Assembly: GCA_021371955.1 (NCBI GenBank)
Contig: JAJFVD010000016.1
Location: forward strand, 1-64,000
Direction of reading: 5' to 3'
Length of the DNA: 64,000 nucleotides
From: Bacteroidales bacterium
Lineage (GTDB): Bacteria; Bacteroidota; Bacteroidia; Bacteroidales; UBA932
Every line of letters begins with the position of its first letter. Within the stretch, counting starts at the first letter, position 1. Below the pieces are notes generated by a model, which saw only the letters and a program-made list of their open reading frames with translations, searched no databases and had not been told where the DNA came from. Positions 45,726 through 53,629 of this stretch are shown here, piece by piece. Both the position numbers and the translations under genes were made by a program.

Positions 45726-46244
45726 ATGATAGAAACAGAACGACTTATATTAAAGCCATTAACTTACGAACAGTTAATAAAATATATAAAATGCGATAAC
45801 TCATTAGAAACAGAATTGAAGTTAAACAAATCTTCAAGGACAATTTCAGATGAGCTAAAAGAGGCATTTGAACAAACAATACTTCCCAATGTGGCAGATA
45901 AAAGTAAAAACTATCTGTATTCAACTCTCTGGACTGCAATTTCTAAAGCGGAAAACAAAATGGTAGGCGATTTATGCATAGTTGGCGAGCCAAACGAAGA
46001 CGAAGAAATTGAAATTGGCTACGGAACTTATGACGAGTTCCAGAACAAGGGATTTATGACAGAAATTGTACAGGGGATAATCAAGTGGGCAAAATCTCAG
46101 CCAAAAGTAAAATCGGTAATCGCTTCTACAGACAAAACAAATACCGCTTCTTTTAAAGTGCTTGAAAAAAACAGGTTTGTAAAAACAGGAGAAACCGATT
46201 TGCTTTTCAACTGGAAGCGACAACTGGACTTTGACGCAGTTTGA
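45726..46244 (+). CDS. GNAT acetyltransferase (RimJ/RimL-like)
   Basis: 172 residues. The opening IETERLILKPLTYEQLIKY is typical of RimJ/RimL-type GNAT enzymes, followed by IGYGTYDEFQNKGFMTEIVQ with the acetyl-CoA loop and NTASFKVLEKNRFVKTGE. The last residues (LDFDAV and the stop TGA) are encoded by the palindromic repeat at 46228-46246, so the original C-terminus has probably been replaced. Confidence 0.85.
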   Translation: MIETERLILKPLTYEQLIKYIKCDNSLETELKLNKSSRTISDELKEAFEQTILPNVADKSKNYLYSTLWTAISKAENKMVGDLCIVGEPNEDEEIEIGYGTYDEFQNKGFMTEIVQGIIKWAKSQPKVKSVIASTDKTNTASFKVLEKNRFVKTGETDLLFNWKRQLDFDAV

Positions 46245-46380
46245 GGGGCAGGACACTTTGACGCAGTTTGAGGTAACCACCACATTTACAGTCGTTTTAA
46301 AATGACTTTTTTCTTTTTCTTGCAGAATCCATTTTTAGAACAACTGGAGACCAAGCACTTACCTCAAACTGCGTCAAAGT
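46228..46380. repeat. Palindromic element with ACTTTGACGCAGTTTGAGG units
   Basis: The unit ACTTTGACGCAGTTTGAGG occurs directly at 46228-46246 and 46255-46273, and inverted at 46362-46380. The outer flanks also pair in part (GGCAGGAC... with GTGCCCCGTGCC). The loop of about 85 bases is T-rich and has no gene. It lies between the convergent GNAT and tricorn genes and forms the GNAT stop codon. Confidence 0.65.
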
Positions 46381-46434
46381 GCCCCGTGCCGTGCCATGCT
46401 TTCTACCACCTGCCGTCTCCCGTCTCAAGGACGC

Positions 46435-46472
46435 AAAAAAGGAGCTGCCCGTTAAGGCAGCTCCTCGCTTTT
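46435..46472. terminator. Two-way rho-independent terminator
   Basis: GGAGCTGCC at 46441-46449, a 6-base loop and GGCAGCTCC at 46456-46464. Six A precede it and TCGCTTTT follows. Read on the minus strand it is a GC-rich hairpin followed by TTTTTT, about 26 bases past the stop of the tricorn-like gene. Confidence 0.85.
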
Positions 46473-46490
46473 CAGGGCGTCAAAGTTTCT

Positions 46491-49400
46491 CTACTTTTTC
46501 GCTGCCTTGTTTGGGAAAGCAGGAATTGTAGGTGACATGTATTTGTAATCCTTCATTTGCTGTTTGATGGTCTCGATGGCCTTGTTGAGCTGTTCGTCTT
46601 CGCCGGTGAACTCTTTGTATGGGTCATTGGCAAGATCGATATCAGGAGTTACGCCGGTTCCTTCAATTATGAAGCCGCTTCCGTCTGCTGCAAATGGAGC
46701 ATACGATGGAGTGACAATTGAACCGCCGTCCACAACCGGAACAGGTCCGCTATAGCCCACTACTCCACCCCAGGTTCTGTGTCCGATTACTGTTCCAAGT
46801 TTGTTGTATTTGAAACGGTATGGGAATAGGTCGCCGTCGGAAGCCGAGTATTCGTTTATAAGAAGAACCTTAGGTCCCTGGAATGTTCCAACAGGATTTA
46901 CATCGCCCTCTTTCTGGTTTGTGTGCATTGAGAAGTATGTAATTGTCCTCTGAAGCCTTTCGATAATCATTGGTGATACGTTTCCGCCGCCATTTCCACG
47001 GTCGTCTATGATGAGTGCCTTTTTGGAGAGTTGCGGGTAGTAGTGTTTCACAAACTCGTTAAGCCCCGGTACTCCCATATCGGGAATATGTATGTAGCCA
47101 ACTTCTCCGTTTGTGGCTTCGCTCACTTTGCGAATATTGTTCTCTACCCAGGCATAATAGCGAAGTGCCGATTCGTCTGCAAGAGGTTCAACAAGAACTC
47201 TTCTTGAACCTGCAAATTCCGGCTTGCTGTTAACCTCTATTTCAACAGTATTGCCTGCTGTTCCAATGAGGTATTCGTATATGTCGTTTGTTTCCTTAAG
47301 TGACTTACCATTGATTGCAAGAATGAACTCGCCCTCTTTGATTTCAACGCCCGGCATTGTAAACGGAGAACGTGTCTCTTTGCTCCAGTTTGCTCCGGCG
47401 ATTACTTTATCAACTTTAAAGAAACCCGATTTGTCTTTTGAAAATTCGGCTCCCAAGAGACCCATTGATACTTTTTCGGCTTCCGGATGTTCTCCGTTTT
47501 GAGAATATGCGTGGCCGATACTAAGTTCCCCTATCATTTCGCCAATGATATATGTGAGGTCGGAACGGTGATTTACGTATGGGATGAGTGCTTCGTAGCG
47601 TTTGTAGACTCTGTCCCAGTCTACGCCGTGCATGTTTTTGGCATAGAAGAAGTCACGCATCTGCCTCCAGCTCTCTTTGTAAATTTGCATCCACTCTTCG
47701 CGGTAGTTTACGAGTTTCTTTACACCTGCAAGTGAAATTGGGGTAGTAATGGTTACGGGAGCCTTTGGAACATCAATTATCTGCATTGATTGTCCGGCGA
47801 TAGCCAGAGCTTTTTTGTATCCTGCCGAGAAAATAATGTTTGCCTTTAGGTCTGTCTCCTTCTTGCTTTCTATGTCGTACATGAAGGAACCTCTGCGTGA
47901 ATTGTAATAGACATTGTTTCCAATCATGTGAAGATTACCGTAATAGCTTGCTTCAACTGGAAGTTCAACAATTCTGTCGGCAATGTTTTCAAAGTTGTAT
48001 TTGAGTTCTGCCTTGGCAGGTGCCGGGGTTGCAGGAGTTGCTGGTTTTGCCGATGCTGAAGCTGATTTATCTGCCTTGTCCGAAGATGGTTTTTTGGCTT
48101 CTGCTGCTGCGGGGGCCTCTGCTTTTACAACTGCAACTGTATCGTTCTTAGGAGCGAATGGAACGTCGGCATCCTTCGTAAGAGGAAGGATATATATCTT
48201 GCTCATATTTGTATAGATATGGTTCCATTCTGTTTGTCCGTATGTAGGGTTAAATGTACGGGCCGATGAAAAGAGCAGGTATTTTCCGTCTTTGCTAAAG
48301 TTTGCAGAGCCCGAATCATACCAGTTGTCTGTAATCTGAACTTTACTTTTGTCTTTTACAGAGTATACGACAACAACATTTACATCTTTGCCCGGGCGGG
48401 TGAATACCAGATTTTTGCTGTCAGGGGACCATGCATACTCGTTTATTGGTCCTATTTCGGACTGTTCTATAACGATACTTTTGCCTGTTGCAACATCAAG
48501 CAGGTTCAATGTATTTTTCTTTTCGCTCCATGCAATTGTCTTTGAATCCGGAGACCACTCGAAACCAAAAATATATGTTTTCTCGTCTGTCAGTTTTCTC
48601 TCTTTGTTGCCTTTTGCATCTCTGAAATAGATATTGAACTCGCCATCTTTGTCGGACACAAATGCAAATCCGCTTCCATCGGGAGCCCAGTCGGCATTTT
48701 TGTCATTTGCTCCTGAAGAGTTGGTAATGTTGTAGGTAATGCCGTTTTTGGCAGGGATTGAAAAAATGTCCCCTCTGGCAGCTCCGAGAAGCCTTTCCCC
48801 GTTTGGAGATATTGAAATTGAACGAATGCTTTTGGAAAGGTCCTTCCACTCAGGACGAGAATACGAAAAGTCGTTGTTTATGCTGATACTTATCTTCTCT
48901 GCTTTCTTTGAAGCAAGGTCAAATTTGTATATGTAGCCGCCGTTTTCGTAAACTATTGCGTTGTCGCCTATCGAAGGGAACTTGATGTCGTAATCGTTGT
49001 ATTTTGTAAGCTGCTCTGTTGTTTTTGCAGCTACATCGTATGTGTAAAGGTTCATGTGTTCGTCGCGGTCGGATATGTAATATATCTTCTTACCGTCTGC
49101 CGACCACATAGGAATTATATCCTGGTTTACGTTATCTGTTATTTTCTCTGATTTCTTTGTGTCGAAATCGAAAATGCGGATATCGTCGGCCATACCGCCT
49201 TTATATCTCTTCCATGTGCGGAACTCTCTGAATACATAGTTGTATGCCAGCTTTTTGCCATCGGGAGAATATGTTGCAAAACCGCCGTTCTTGAGAGGCA
49301 CTTTTTCCGAAAGTCCGCCGTCAACAGGCACTGTCATAAGCTGGCCGGTAAAATCGTTAAAAGTATATGCGCGGGTTCTGTACAGAATCTTTTTGCCGTC

Positions 49401-49826
49401 CGGGGTCCAGTCCATAATGATATTGTTTGGGCCCATACGGTCGCCGATGTCGTCACGGCCGAGTGTTGATGTATATGTAAGTCTCTTTGGTTCCCCACCC
49501 TCTGCAGGAATAACGTAAACCTCTGTATTGCCGTCGTATTGTCCTGTAAATGCAATCATCTTTCCATCCGGAGATATTTTTGGAAACATCTCGTAACCAA
49601 TGTTGGATGTGAGTCGGCGCGCAGTGCCGCCGTTTGAATTTACAATGTAAATATCACCGGCATACGAAAAGGCAACCTTGTCGCCCTTTATATCCGGAAA
49701 GCGAAGCAAACGGGCCTCGTTACCTTGCGCCGGAACTGTTCCGGAAACAGCATCAGATGAGCGATCTGCATAAATTCCTCCTGAGAGCAATAAAAATGCA
49801 GACAAAACGAAAATGGATTTTTTCAT
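46491..49826 (-). CDS. Tricorn-type S41 peptidase, exported
   Basis: 1111 residues with a signal peptide (KSIFVLSAFLLLSGGIYA). Residues about 40-560 form beta-propeller blades of the TolB/tricorn type (repeats of GDIYIVNSNGGTARRLTSN and SPDGKKIAY). An Ala/Lys-rich linker at about 570-610 (SSDKADKSASASAKPATPA) leads to the C1 helical region (MQIYKESWRQMRDFFYAKNM), a PDZ domain (about 800-890; GEFILAINGKSL) and the S41 catalytic domain. There, DDRGNGGGNVSPMII and EYSASDGDLFPYRF hold the likely nucleophile Ser near residue 994-996. Tricorn proteases degrade peptides; in Bacteroidota they are periplasmic or secreted and their role is not settled. Confidence 0.93.
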   Translation of the reverse strand: MKKSIFVLSAFLLLSGGIYADRSSDAVSGTVPAQGNEARLLRFPDIKGDKVAFSYAGDIYIVNSNGGTARRLTSNIGYEMFPKISPDGKMIAFTGQYDGNTEVYVIPAEGGEPKRLTYTSTLGRDDIGDRMGPNNIIMDWTPDGKKILYRTRAYTFNDFTGQLMTVPVDGGLSEKVPLKNGGFATYSPDGKKLAYNYVFREFRTWKRYKGGMADDIRIFDFDTKKSEKITDNVNQDIIPMWSADGKKIYYISDRDEHMNLYTYDVAAKTTEQLTKYNDYDIKFPSIGDNAIVYENGGYIYKFDLASKKAEKISISINNDFSYSRPEWKDLSKSIRSISISPNGERLLGAARGDIFSIPAKNGITYNITNSSGANDKNADWAPDGSGFAFVSDKDGEFNIYFRDAKGNKERKLTDEKTYIFGFEWSPDSKTIAWSEKKNTLNLLDVATGKSIVIEQSEIGPINEYAWSPDSKNLVFTRPGKDVNVVVVYSVKDKSKVQITDNWYDSGSANFSKDGKYLLFSSARTFNPTYGQTEWNHIYTNMSKIYILPLTKDADVPFAPKNDTVAVVKAEAPAAAEAKKPSSDKADKSASASAKPATPATPAPAKAELKYNFENIADRIVELPVEASYYGNLHMIGNNVYYNSRRGSFMYDIESKKETDLKANIIFSAGYKKALAIAGQSMQIIDVPKAPVTITTPISLAGVKKLVNYREEWMQIYKESWRQMRDFFYAKNMHGVDWDRVYKRYEALIPYVNHRSDLTYIIGEMIGELSIGHAYSQNGEHPEAEKVSMGLLGAEFSKDKSGFFKVDKVIAGANWSKETRSPFTMPGVEIKEGEFILAINGKSLKETNDIYEYLIGTAGNTVEIEVNSKPEFAGSRRVLVEPLADESALRYYAWVENNIRKVSEATNGEVGYIHIPDMGVPGLNEFVKHYYPQLSKKALIIDDRGNGGGNVSPMIIERLQRTITYFSMHTNQKEGDVNPVGTFQGPKVLLINEYSASDGDLFPYRFKYNKLGTVIGHRTWGGVVGYSGPVPVVDGGSIVTPSYAPFAADGSGFIIEGTGVTPDIDLANDPYKEFTGEDEQLNKAIETIKQQMKDYKYMSPTIPAFPNKAAKK

Positions 49827-50040
49827 ATAAGATTAAATTATTAATTGAATTATTGATTGTACAAAATACGCGGCTGCTTCGGTTCTACAAAACAGTCGAA
49901 TACAAAAATATAACAATATTAAACCTTAGACGATTTCAAAAGCATTTTGTTGCATGGCATGTGTGAAAATTTCCATAATTTTTATTCTGAAACCTTCTCT
50001 TTTAATAAATTTCATTACTTTTGCACTCCGTTTCTATCAG
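49827..50040. other. Intergenic region upstream of tRNA-Leu and of the tricorn gene
   Basis: 214 bases. On the minus strand TATTTTTG (CAAAAATA at 49903-49910) is a possible -7 box for the tricorn gene. On the plus strand TACTTTTG at 50016-50023 is the likely -7 box for the tRNA, placing its transcription start about 10 bases before the tRNA. Neither has a clear -33 box. Confidence 0.45.
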
Positions 50041-50127
50041 GCCCGGATGGCGAAATTGGTAGACGCGCTGGTTTCAGGGACCAGTGACCGTAAGGTTGTG
50101 CAGGTTCGAGTCCTGTTCCGGGCACCA
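50041..50127 (+). tRNA. tRNA-Leu (anticodon CAG)
   Basis: The acceptor stem GCCCGGA pairs with TCCGGGC (50117-50123), discriminator A, with CCA encoded. The D-arm is in TGGCGAAATTGGTAGACGC. The anticodon loop is TTCAGGG between CTGGT and ACCAG, so the anticodon is CAG, reading CUG. A long variable arm (TGACCGTAAGGTTGTG) is typical of tRNA-Leu. The T-arm is CAGG TTCGAGT CCTG. Confidence 0.96.
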
Positions 50128-50136
50128 AATAAGCAG

Positions 50137-50178
50137 AACAACCCAGATAACTTTTAAAGGTTTTTGGGTTGTTTTTTT
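50137..50178 (+). terminator. Terminator of tRNA-Leu
   Basis: AACAACCCA at 50137-50145 pairs with TGGGTTGTT at 50165-50173, followed by TTTTT. It begins 10 bases after the tRNA end. Confidence 0.75.
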
Positions 50179-50261
50179 ATTCCCGGCATCTAAAGAAGAT
50201 TTCCCATAAAGAACATAATGCTAATAATATTTATATATTTGATGTGTTAATATCAATAATT

Positions 50262-50630
50262 ATGAAAAAAGTATTTCTGTTTACCGGGGTTATTGCCTTA
50301 GTTTTTTCGGCAGGTGCTTTACTGACTTCTTTCTCGAGTCAGGATTTGAATAATTCAATCCCCGAAGATGTAATGAAAATCTTCACCAACTCATGCTCAA
50401 AGTGCCACTCTGCCGGAGGAAGCGGCATTGCAATGACACATGTAAACTTTACCAAATGGGGAACTTACAGTACCGAGAAGCAGGCAAAAAAGGCTGCAGA
50501 TATCTCCGCTGTACTAAAAGTAAACGGAATGCCTCCAAAATCGTTTGTTGCAAAAAATCCTGGTGCAGTTTTAACTGATGCCCAAAAAGATTTGATTTAC
50601 AAATGGAGCGCTTCGTTTAATGTGAAATAA
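50262..50630 (+). CDS. Haem-binding domain protein (single CxxCH), exported
   Basis: 122 residues from ATG at 50262. Upstream in-frame sequence would place 31 unlikely residues, part of them in the tRNA terminator, before the signal peptide. Signal peptide VFLFTGVIALVFSAGALLTS. The haem c site is CSKCHS at about 44-49, followed by VNFTKWGTYSTEKQAK as in the haem-binding family PF14376, and NGMPPKSF as a possible axial Met. Periplasmic electron carrier likely. TATATTTG at 50234-50241 may be its -7 box. Confidence 0.85.
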   Translation: MKKVFLFTGVIALVFSAGALLTSFSSQDLNNSIPEDVMKIFTNSCSKCHSAGGSGIAMTHVNFTKWGTYSTEKQAKKAADISAVLKVNGMPPKSFVAKNPGAVLTDAQKDLIYKWSASFNVK

Positions 50631-50660
50631 CTGCTCACTCAACGGCCTTAGCGGCAGCTC

Positions 50661-50789
50661 ACATCTGCCATTCCAATTAGCAAGCATCATATAATAAGCA
50701 ACTTAATAATTTATTTTCATCGGATATTATGGAAAATCATTTTCCATATACTTAATAATGTGCATCTTACTATTTAGAATGGCAGATGT
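50661..50789. repeat. Foldback with about 25-bp arms
   Basis: ACATCTGCCATTC at 50661 is mirrored by GAATGGCAGATGT ending at 50789, with weaker pairing continuing inward (ATTAGCAAG with CTTACTATTT). A small inner hairpin TGGAAAA-TCA-TTTTCCA lies near 50750. No coding frame. Confidence 0.5.
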
Positions 50790-50816
50790 ACACGCTCTCT
50801 CCTGAATACCAATTTA

Positions 50817-50859
50817 TTACTAAAAAGGATGGCATCATAGATGCCATCCTTTTTAGTAA
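50817..50859. terminator. Perfect 20-bp-arm hairpin, probably a two-way terminator
   Basis: TTACTAAAAAGGATGGCATC, loop ATA, then the exact reverse complement. The GC-richer core GGATGGCATC/GATGCCATCC is flanked by A5 on the left and T5 on the right, as in bidirectional intrinsic terminators. No gene ends within 180 bases on its left. Confidence 0.55.
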
Positions 50860-50964
50860 CTACCTCACATTTTGCGTCTTAACAATATTGGCAAAAGGTT
50901 TGTACCGTCCTGTAATAGGTTGACGGAACACGAGAAGGACTAAATGCCTGGTTGTGTGTAATAT

Positions 50965-51003
50965 GCTAAAAACAAACAGACATTATGTCTGTTTGTTTTT
51001 AGC
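50965..51003. repeat. Perfect 18-bp-arm hairpin with AGACATTATGTCT centre
   Basis: GCTAAAAACAAACAGACA, loop TTA, then the exact reverse complement, ending GTTTTTAGC. The centre AGACATTATGTCT is shared with the hairpin at 35558-35604, while the outer arms differ. The T5 in the right arm could help termination. Confidence 0.6.
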
Positions 51004-51196
51004 AACTAATTGATTAACTATTTATTAGCAGTCCTGAGATCAATCAACTAAATTTTAAAACATTAATATTATGATGAATACTATACTAGTTAGAAATATG
51101 GTGCGGCTTCGCCGCGGTTTTTAACCATTCGGTTGGCAAACCATTCGGCCGGAATTTTGGGCTAAAAACTAAATCGTAAGTGCTTGAATTTAAACA

Positions 51197-51243
51197 TATA
51201 GCACATAGTCAAGAGGGCACTACCCTCTTGACTATGTGCTATA
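51197..51243. repeat. Perfect 21-bp-arm hairpin
   Basis: TATAGCACATAGTCAAGAGG plus G, loop CACTA, then the exact reverse complement. No T-run follows. It lies about 220 bases before tetR. Confidence 0.6.
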
Positions 51244-51461
51244 CTTTGATAATGAGGGTTTTATAATATTAAATTTGCAACAATTTCCGCCGAAGGCGTA
51301 GACCTGCAACGCAGGAGCACCTATTTGCCCCTAAAAAAGAAGGCGACACAAAAAGTGTTGGGATCCTAGAAAAAATAATTTTGCAGTTATGAAAATATAT
51401 GTTTTACTTTGCCGATAATTAATAGCCCTATTAAATACTATTATTAAATAGCATAGATAAA

Positions 51462-52082
51462 ATGATACACGAGAAGGATTCTACAACTGAACAACAGATA
51501 CTTGAGGCCGCAGAAAGGTTGTTTTACGAAAGAGGGTTTGCTATGACCCATACTACAGATATTGCCAGAGAGGTTGGTTGCAATCAGGCTTTGGTTCACT
51601 ACTATTTCCGAACAAAGGAGAAACTTTTCGAGTCATTTTTTGAGAGGAAAATAAGCCTGTTTATCTCGGCATTCTTGTTGGCCGGAAGTGACGCTGCAAA
51701 TTTCGAGGAGAAATTGAAATGCAAAATAGAGGCTCATTTTGAGATACTAAGGGCAAACCCCAGGCTTCCGTTCCTCCTTTTCAATGAAATTTCAACAAAC
51801 CCAAAAAGGGTAGAAGCATTCAAGGCCAAATTCAGTCAATTGCCAAGGCCTATGATGGAGAAGATTAACGAAGAACTTCAACAGGAGGCATCAAAAGGAA
51901 ACATCAGGAAGGTAGAAGCATTAGACTTGTTGCTTAGCATCGTTTCGCTGAATGTGATAATGTTCATAGCAAGCCCCATTATAAAGGTGGTGAGCGGAGC
52001 AACCGACCAGGAATACGACAAAATGCTGGAAAGACGAAAGAAAGAAAATGTACTGATTATCCTGAAGAGCCTGAAACCGTAA
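51462..52082 (+). CDS. TetR-family transcriptional regulator
   Basis: 206 residues. The N-terminal helix-turn-helix domain is typical (QQILEAAERLFYERGFAMTH, TDIAREVGCNQALVHYYFRT, KEKLFESFF). The C-terminal ligand domain is all-helical and not assigned. It is just upstream of the tolC-hlyD-ABC operon on the same strand, separated by 130 bases that contain a 104-bp palindromic element. By analogy with CecR/YbhGFSR in E. coli it probably represses this operon in the absence of a toxic compound; the operator is not identified. Confidence 0.88.
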   Translation: MIHEKDSTTEQQILEAAERLFYERGFAMTHTTDIAREVGCNQALVHYYFRTKEKLFESFFERKISLFISAFLLAGSDAANFEEKLKCKIEAHFEILRANPRLPFLLFNEISTNPKRVEAFKAKFSQLPRPMMEKINEELQQEASKGNIRKVEALDLLLSIVSLNVIMFIASPIIKVVSGATDQEYDKMLERRKKENVLIILKSLKP

Positions 52083-52117
52083 CTGCCCCCAGGTGTAGAA
52101 CCGCAGAGGAACCAGAG

Positions 52118-52133
52118 TGCACCCGAGGGTGCA
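52118..52133 (+). terminator. Short hairpin after tetR
   Basis: TGCACCC, GA, GGGTGCA. It lies 36 bases past the tetR stop, with no T-run, so it is only a possible transcription stop or spacer structure before tolC. Confidence 0.3.
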
Positions 52134-52146
52134 GGGGAGCGGGACA

Positions 52147-52256
52147 CCACCCCAGGGGTAATTTGGTACTCCTCTGGATATCAAACAATTAAATTAAAAA
52201 TATTTTTCACCTATGAAACTGTTATACAACAAATTACCAAATTTCCCCTGGGGTGG
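52147..52256. repeat. 104-bp palindromic element, copy A (contains tolC start)
   Basis: The core CCCCAGGGG...CCCCTGGGG runs 52150-52253, exactly 104 bp. The 22-base arms (52147-52168 and 52235-52256) pair with one mismatch (CCACCCCAGGGG + TAATTTGGTA). The tolC ATG at 52213 is inside it, and its right arm encodes PNFPWGG of the signal region. Interior sequence differs from copies B-D. Confidence 0.75.
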
Positions 52257-53541
52257 GACGCTCCTTACGCTCTGTCTCCTCGCAATCGGGTTTACCGGAT
52301 ACGGACAAAACAGCCGGAAAGCAACTGCAACCGGTTTGTCTCTGGATTACTGTGTGGAAAAGGCGGTTTCAAATTATCCGATGGTAAAACAGTACGGACT
52401 CATCGAAAAAACCGAGGCGTTTAATTTGTCTAATGCTTCAAAGGGATATTTGCCGCAATTTTCACTCTCGGCAAGAGCTACATATCAGAGCGAAGTGACT
52501 CAGATTCCCGTATCGATGCCGGGAATTACACCTCTAAACAAAGATCAGTATCAGGCAGTTCTGGAACTGAATCAGACTATTTGGGACGGTGGCGCTATTG
52601 AGTCGCAAAAGAAGGCAGCAAAAGCCGCTTCGGAGGTAGAGAAAAGAAAAAACGAAACCGATCTTTATGCACTGAGGGAGAGGGTTAATCAGCTTTTCTT
52701 CGGAATACTGCTGCTTGAAGAACAGATTGTTCAAAACGGACTTTTGCAAAAGGAGCTGAATACGAATTATAAGAAAGTATCGGCATACCTGCAAAACGGA
52801 GTTGCCACAAAACCCGACCTTGATGCTATAAAGGTTGAACAGCTTAAAGCTGCTCAAAGGCGGGAGGAGCTGATGATGACAGGAAAGACATTTCGCGAGA
52901 TGCTGGCAGTTATGATTGGCGATTCTCTTGCTATTAACGGAAATCTCATAAAACCTCAGATTGCGGCCGAAAGCGTGAACGGTCTTAACAACCTTAGCAA
53001 TAACAGACCCGAACTTAAGTTTTTTGATGCACAAAAGGGACTCTATACCAGCCAGGAAAGCGCAGTGAGAGCATCGGTAATGCCTAAATTCAACCTGTTT
53101 ATGCAGGGCGGATACGGAAACCCCGGGCTGAATATGCTCAAGAACGAATTTTCTCCCTACTACATAACAGGAGTGAGGCTTGCATGGAACTTCGGAGCAT
53201 TTTATACTCAGAAAAACACTCTCAGGAAACTGGAAGTAAACAGGCAAAGCGTAGAACTGCAAAAGGAGACATTTTTGTTCAACAGCAGGCTTCTGTCTAC
53301 CCAGCAAAAGAATGAAATTGACAAACTGTCCAGGCAGCTGGGCAGTGACGAGGAAATCATTTCACTTCGTCACAGTATAAAGGTGGCGGCTGAAGTGAAG
53401 GTAGAAAACGGGACACTTTCCGTTTCCGACCTCATTCGGGAAATTAATGCCGAAAATCTTGCTCTTCAGGAAAAGGCATTTCATGAAATTCAGCTTTTAT
53501 CGGCAATCCATAGTTTCAAGACCACTCTTAACGAAAACTAA
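52213..53541 (+). CDS. TolC-family outer membrane efflux protein
   Basis: 442 residues. The signal region is long: KLLYNKLPNFPWGGTLLTLC then LLAIGFTGYGQ; the hydrophobic part begins at residue 17, because the first 15 residues come from the palindromic element. The mature protein has two TolC repeats of long coiled-coil helices, with LSLDYCVEKAVSNYPMVKQ, LELNQTIWDGGAIESQKKAA and GVRLAWNFGAFYTQKNTLRK. Trimeric outer-membrane channel that exports compounds with the HlyD-type adaptor and ABC pump downstream. No promoter seen; it may be read through from tetR or start inside the element. Confidence 0.9.
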   Translation: MKLLYNKLPNFPWGGTLLTLCLLAIGFTGYGQNSRKATATGLSLDYCVEKAVSNYPMVKQYGLIEKTEAFNLSNASKGYLPQFSLSARATYQSEVTQIPVSMPGITPLNKDQYQAVLELNQTIWDGGAIESQKKAAKAASEVEKRKNETDLYALRERVNQLFFGILLLEEQIVQNGLLQKELNTNYKKVSAYLQNGVATKPDLDAIKVEQLKAAQRREELMMTGKTFREMLAVMIGDSLAINGNLIKPQIAAESVNGLNNLSNNRPELKFFDAQKGLYTSQESAVRASVMPKFNLFMQGGYGNPGLNMLKNEFSPYYITGVRLAWNFGAFYTQKNTLRKLEVNRQSVELQKETFLFNSRLLSTQQKNEIDKLSRQLGSDEEIISLRHSIKVAAEVKVENGTLSVSDLIREINAENLALQEKAFHEIQLLSAIHSFKTTLNEN

Positions 53542-53629
53542 AATTCTCCTCGAAAACTATAATTATTTACGAATACTATAATTCTCAACAAAATTTAGAA
53601 TTGAATACGAAAATCTAAAAATCAATTAT

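Larger units (their letters stand above)
50631..51461. other. 830-base gene-free stretch dense in long hairpins
   Basis: No credible protein frame. The region holds at least four long inverted repeats (50661-50789, 50817-50859, 50965-51003, 51197-51243; listed separately) and small ones: GCGGC-TTC-GCCGC then T5 at 51103-51122, CCTGC-AAC-GCAGG at 51303-51315, and a twice-repeated AACCATTCGG near 51123 and 51139. It separates the haem protein from tetR. Confidence 0.6.

Noticed and set aside
41594..46244. Same-strand run of small accessory enzymes resembling an integron cassette array
   Set aside because: Gaps between genes are mostly 1-30 bases, too short for attC sites, and no attC-like paired core sites are visible.
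50041..51243. tRNA-Leu as integration site of a mobile element
   Set aside because: No second copy of the tRNA 3' end was seen downstream in the window, and no integrase gene is present.
50631..51461. CRISPR array or tandem repeat region
   Set aside because: The inverted repeats differ from each other in sequence and spacing; there are no equal direct repeats with spacers.
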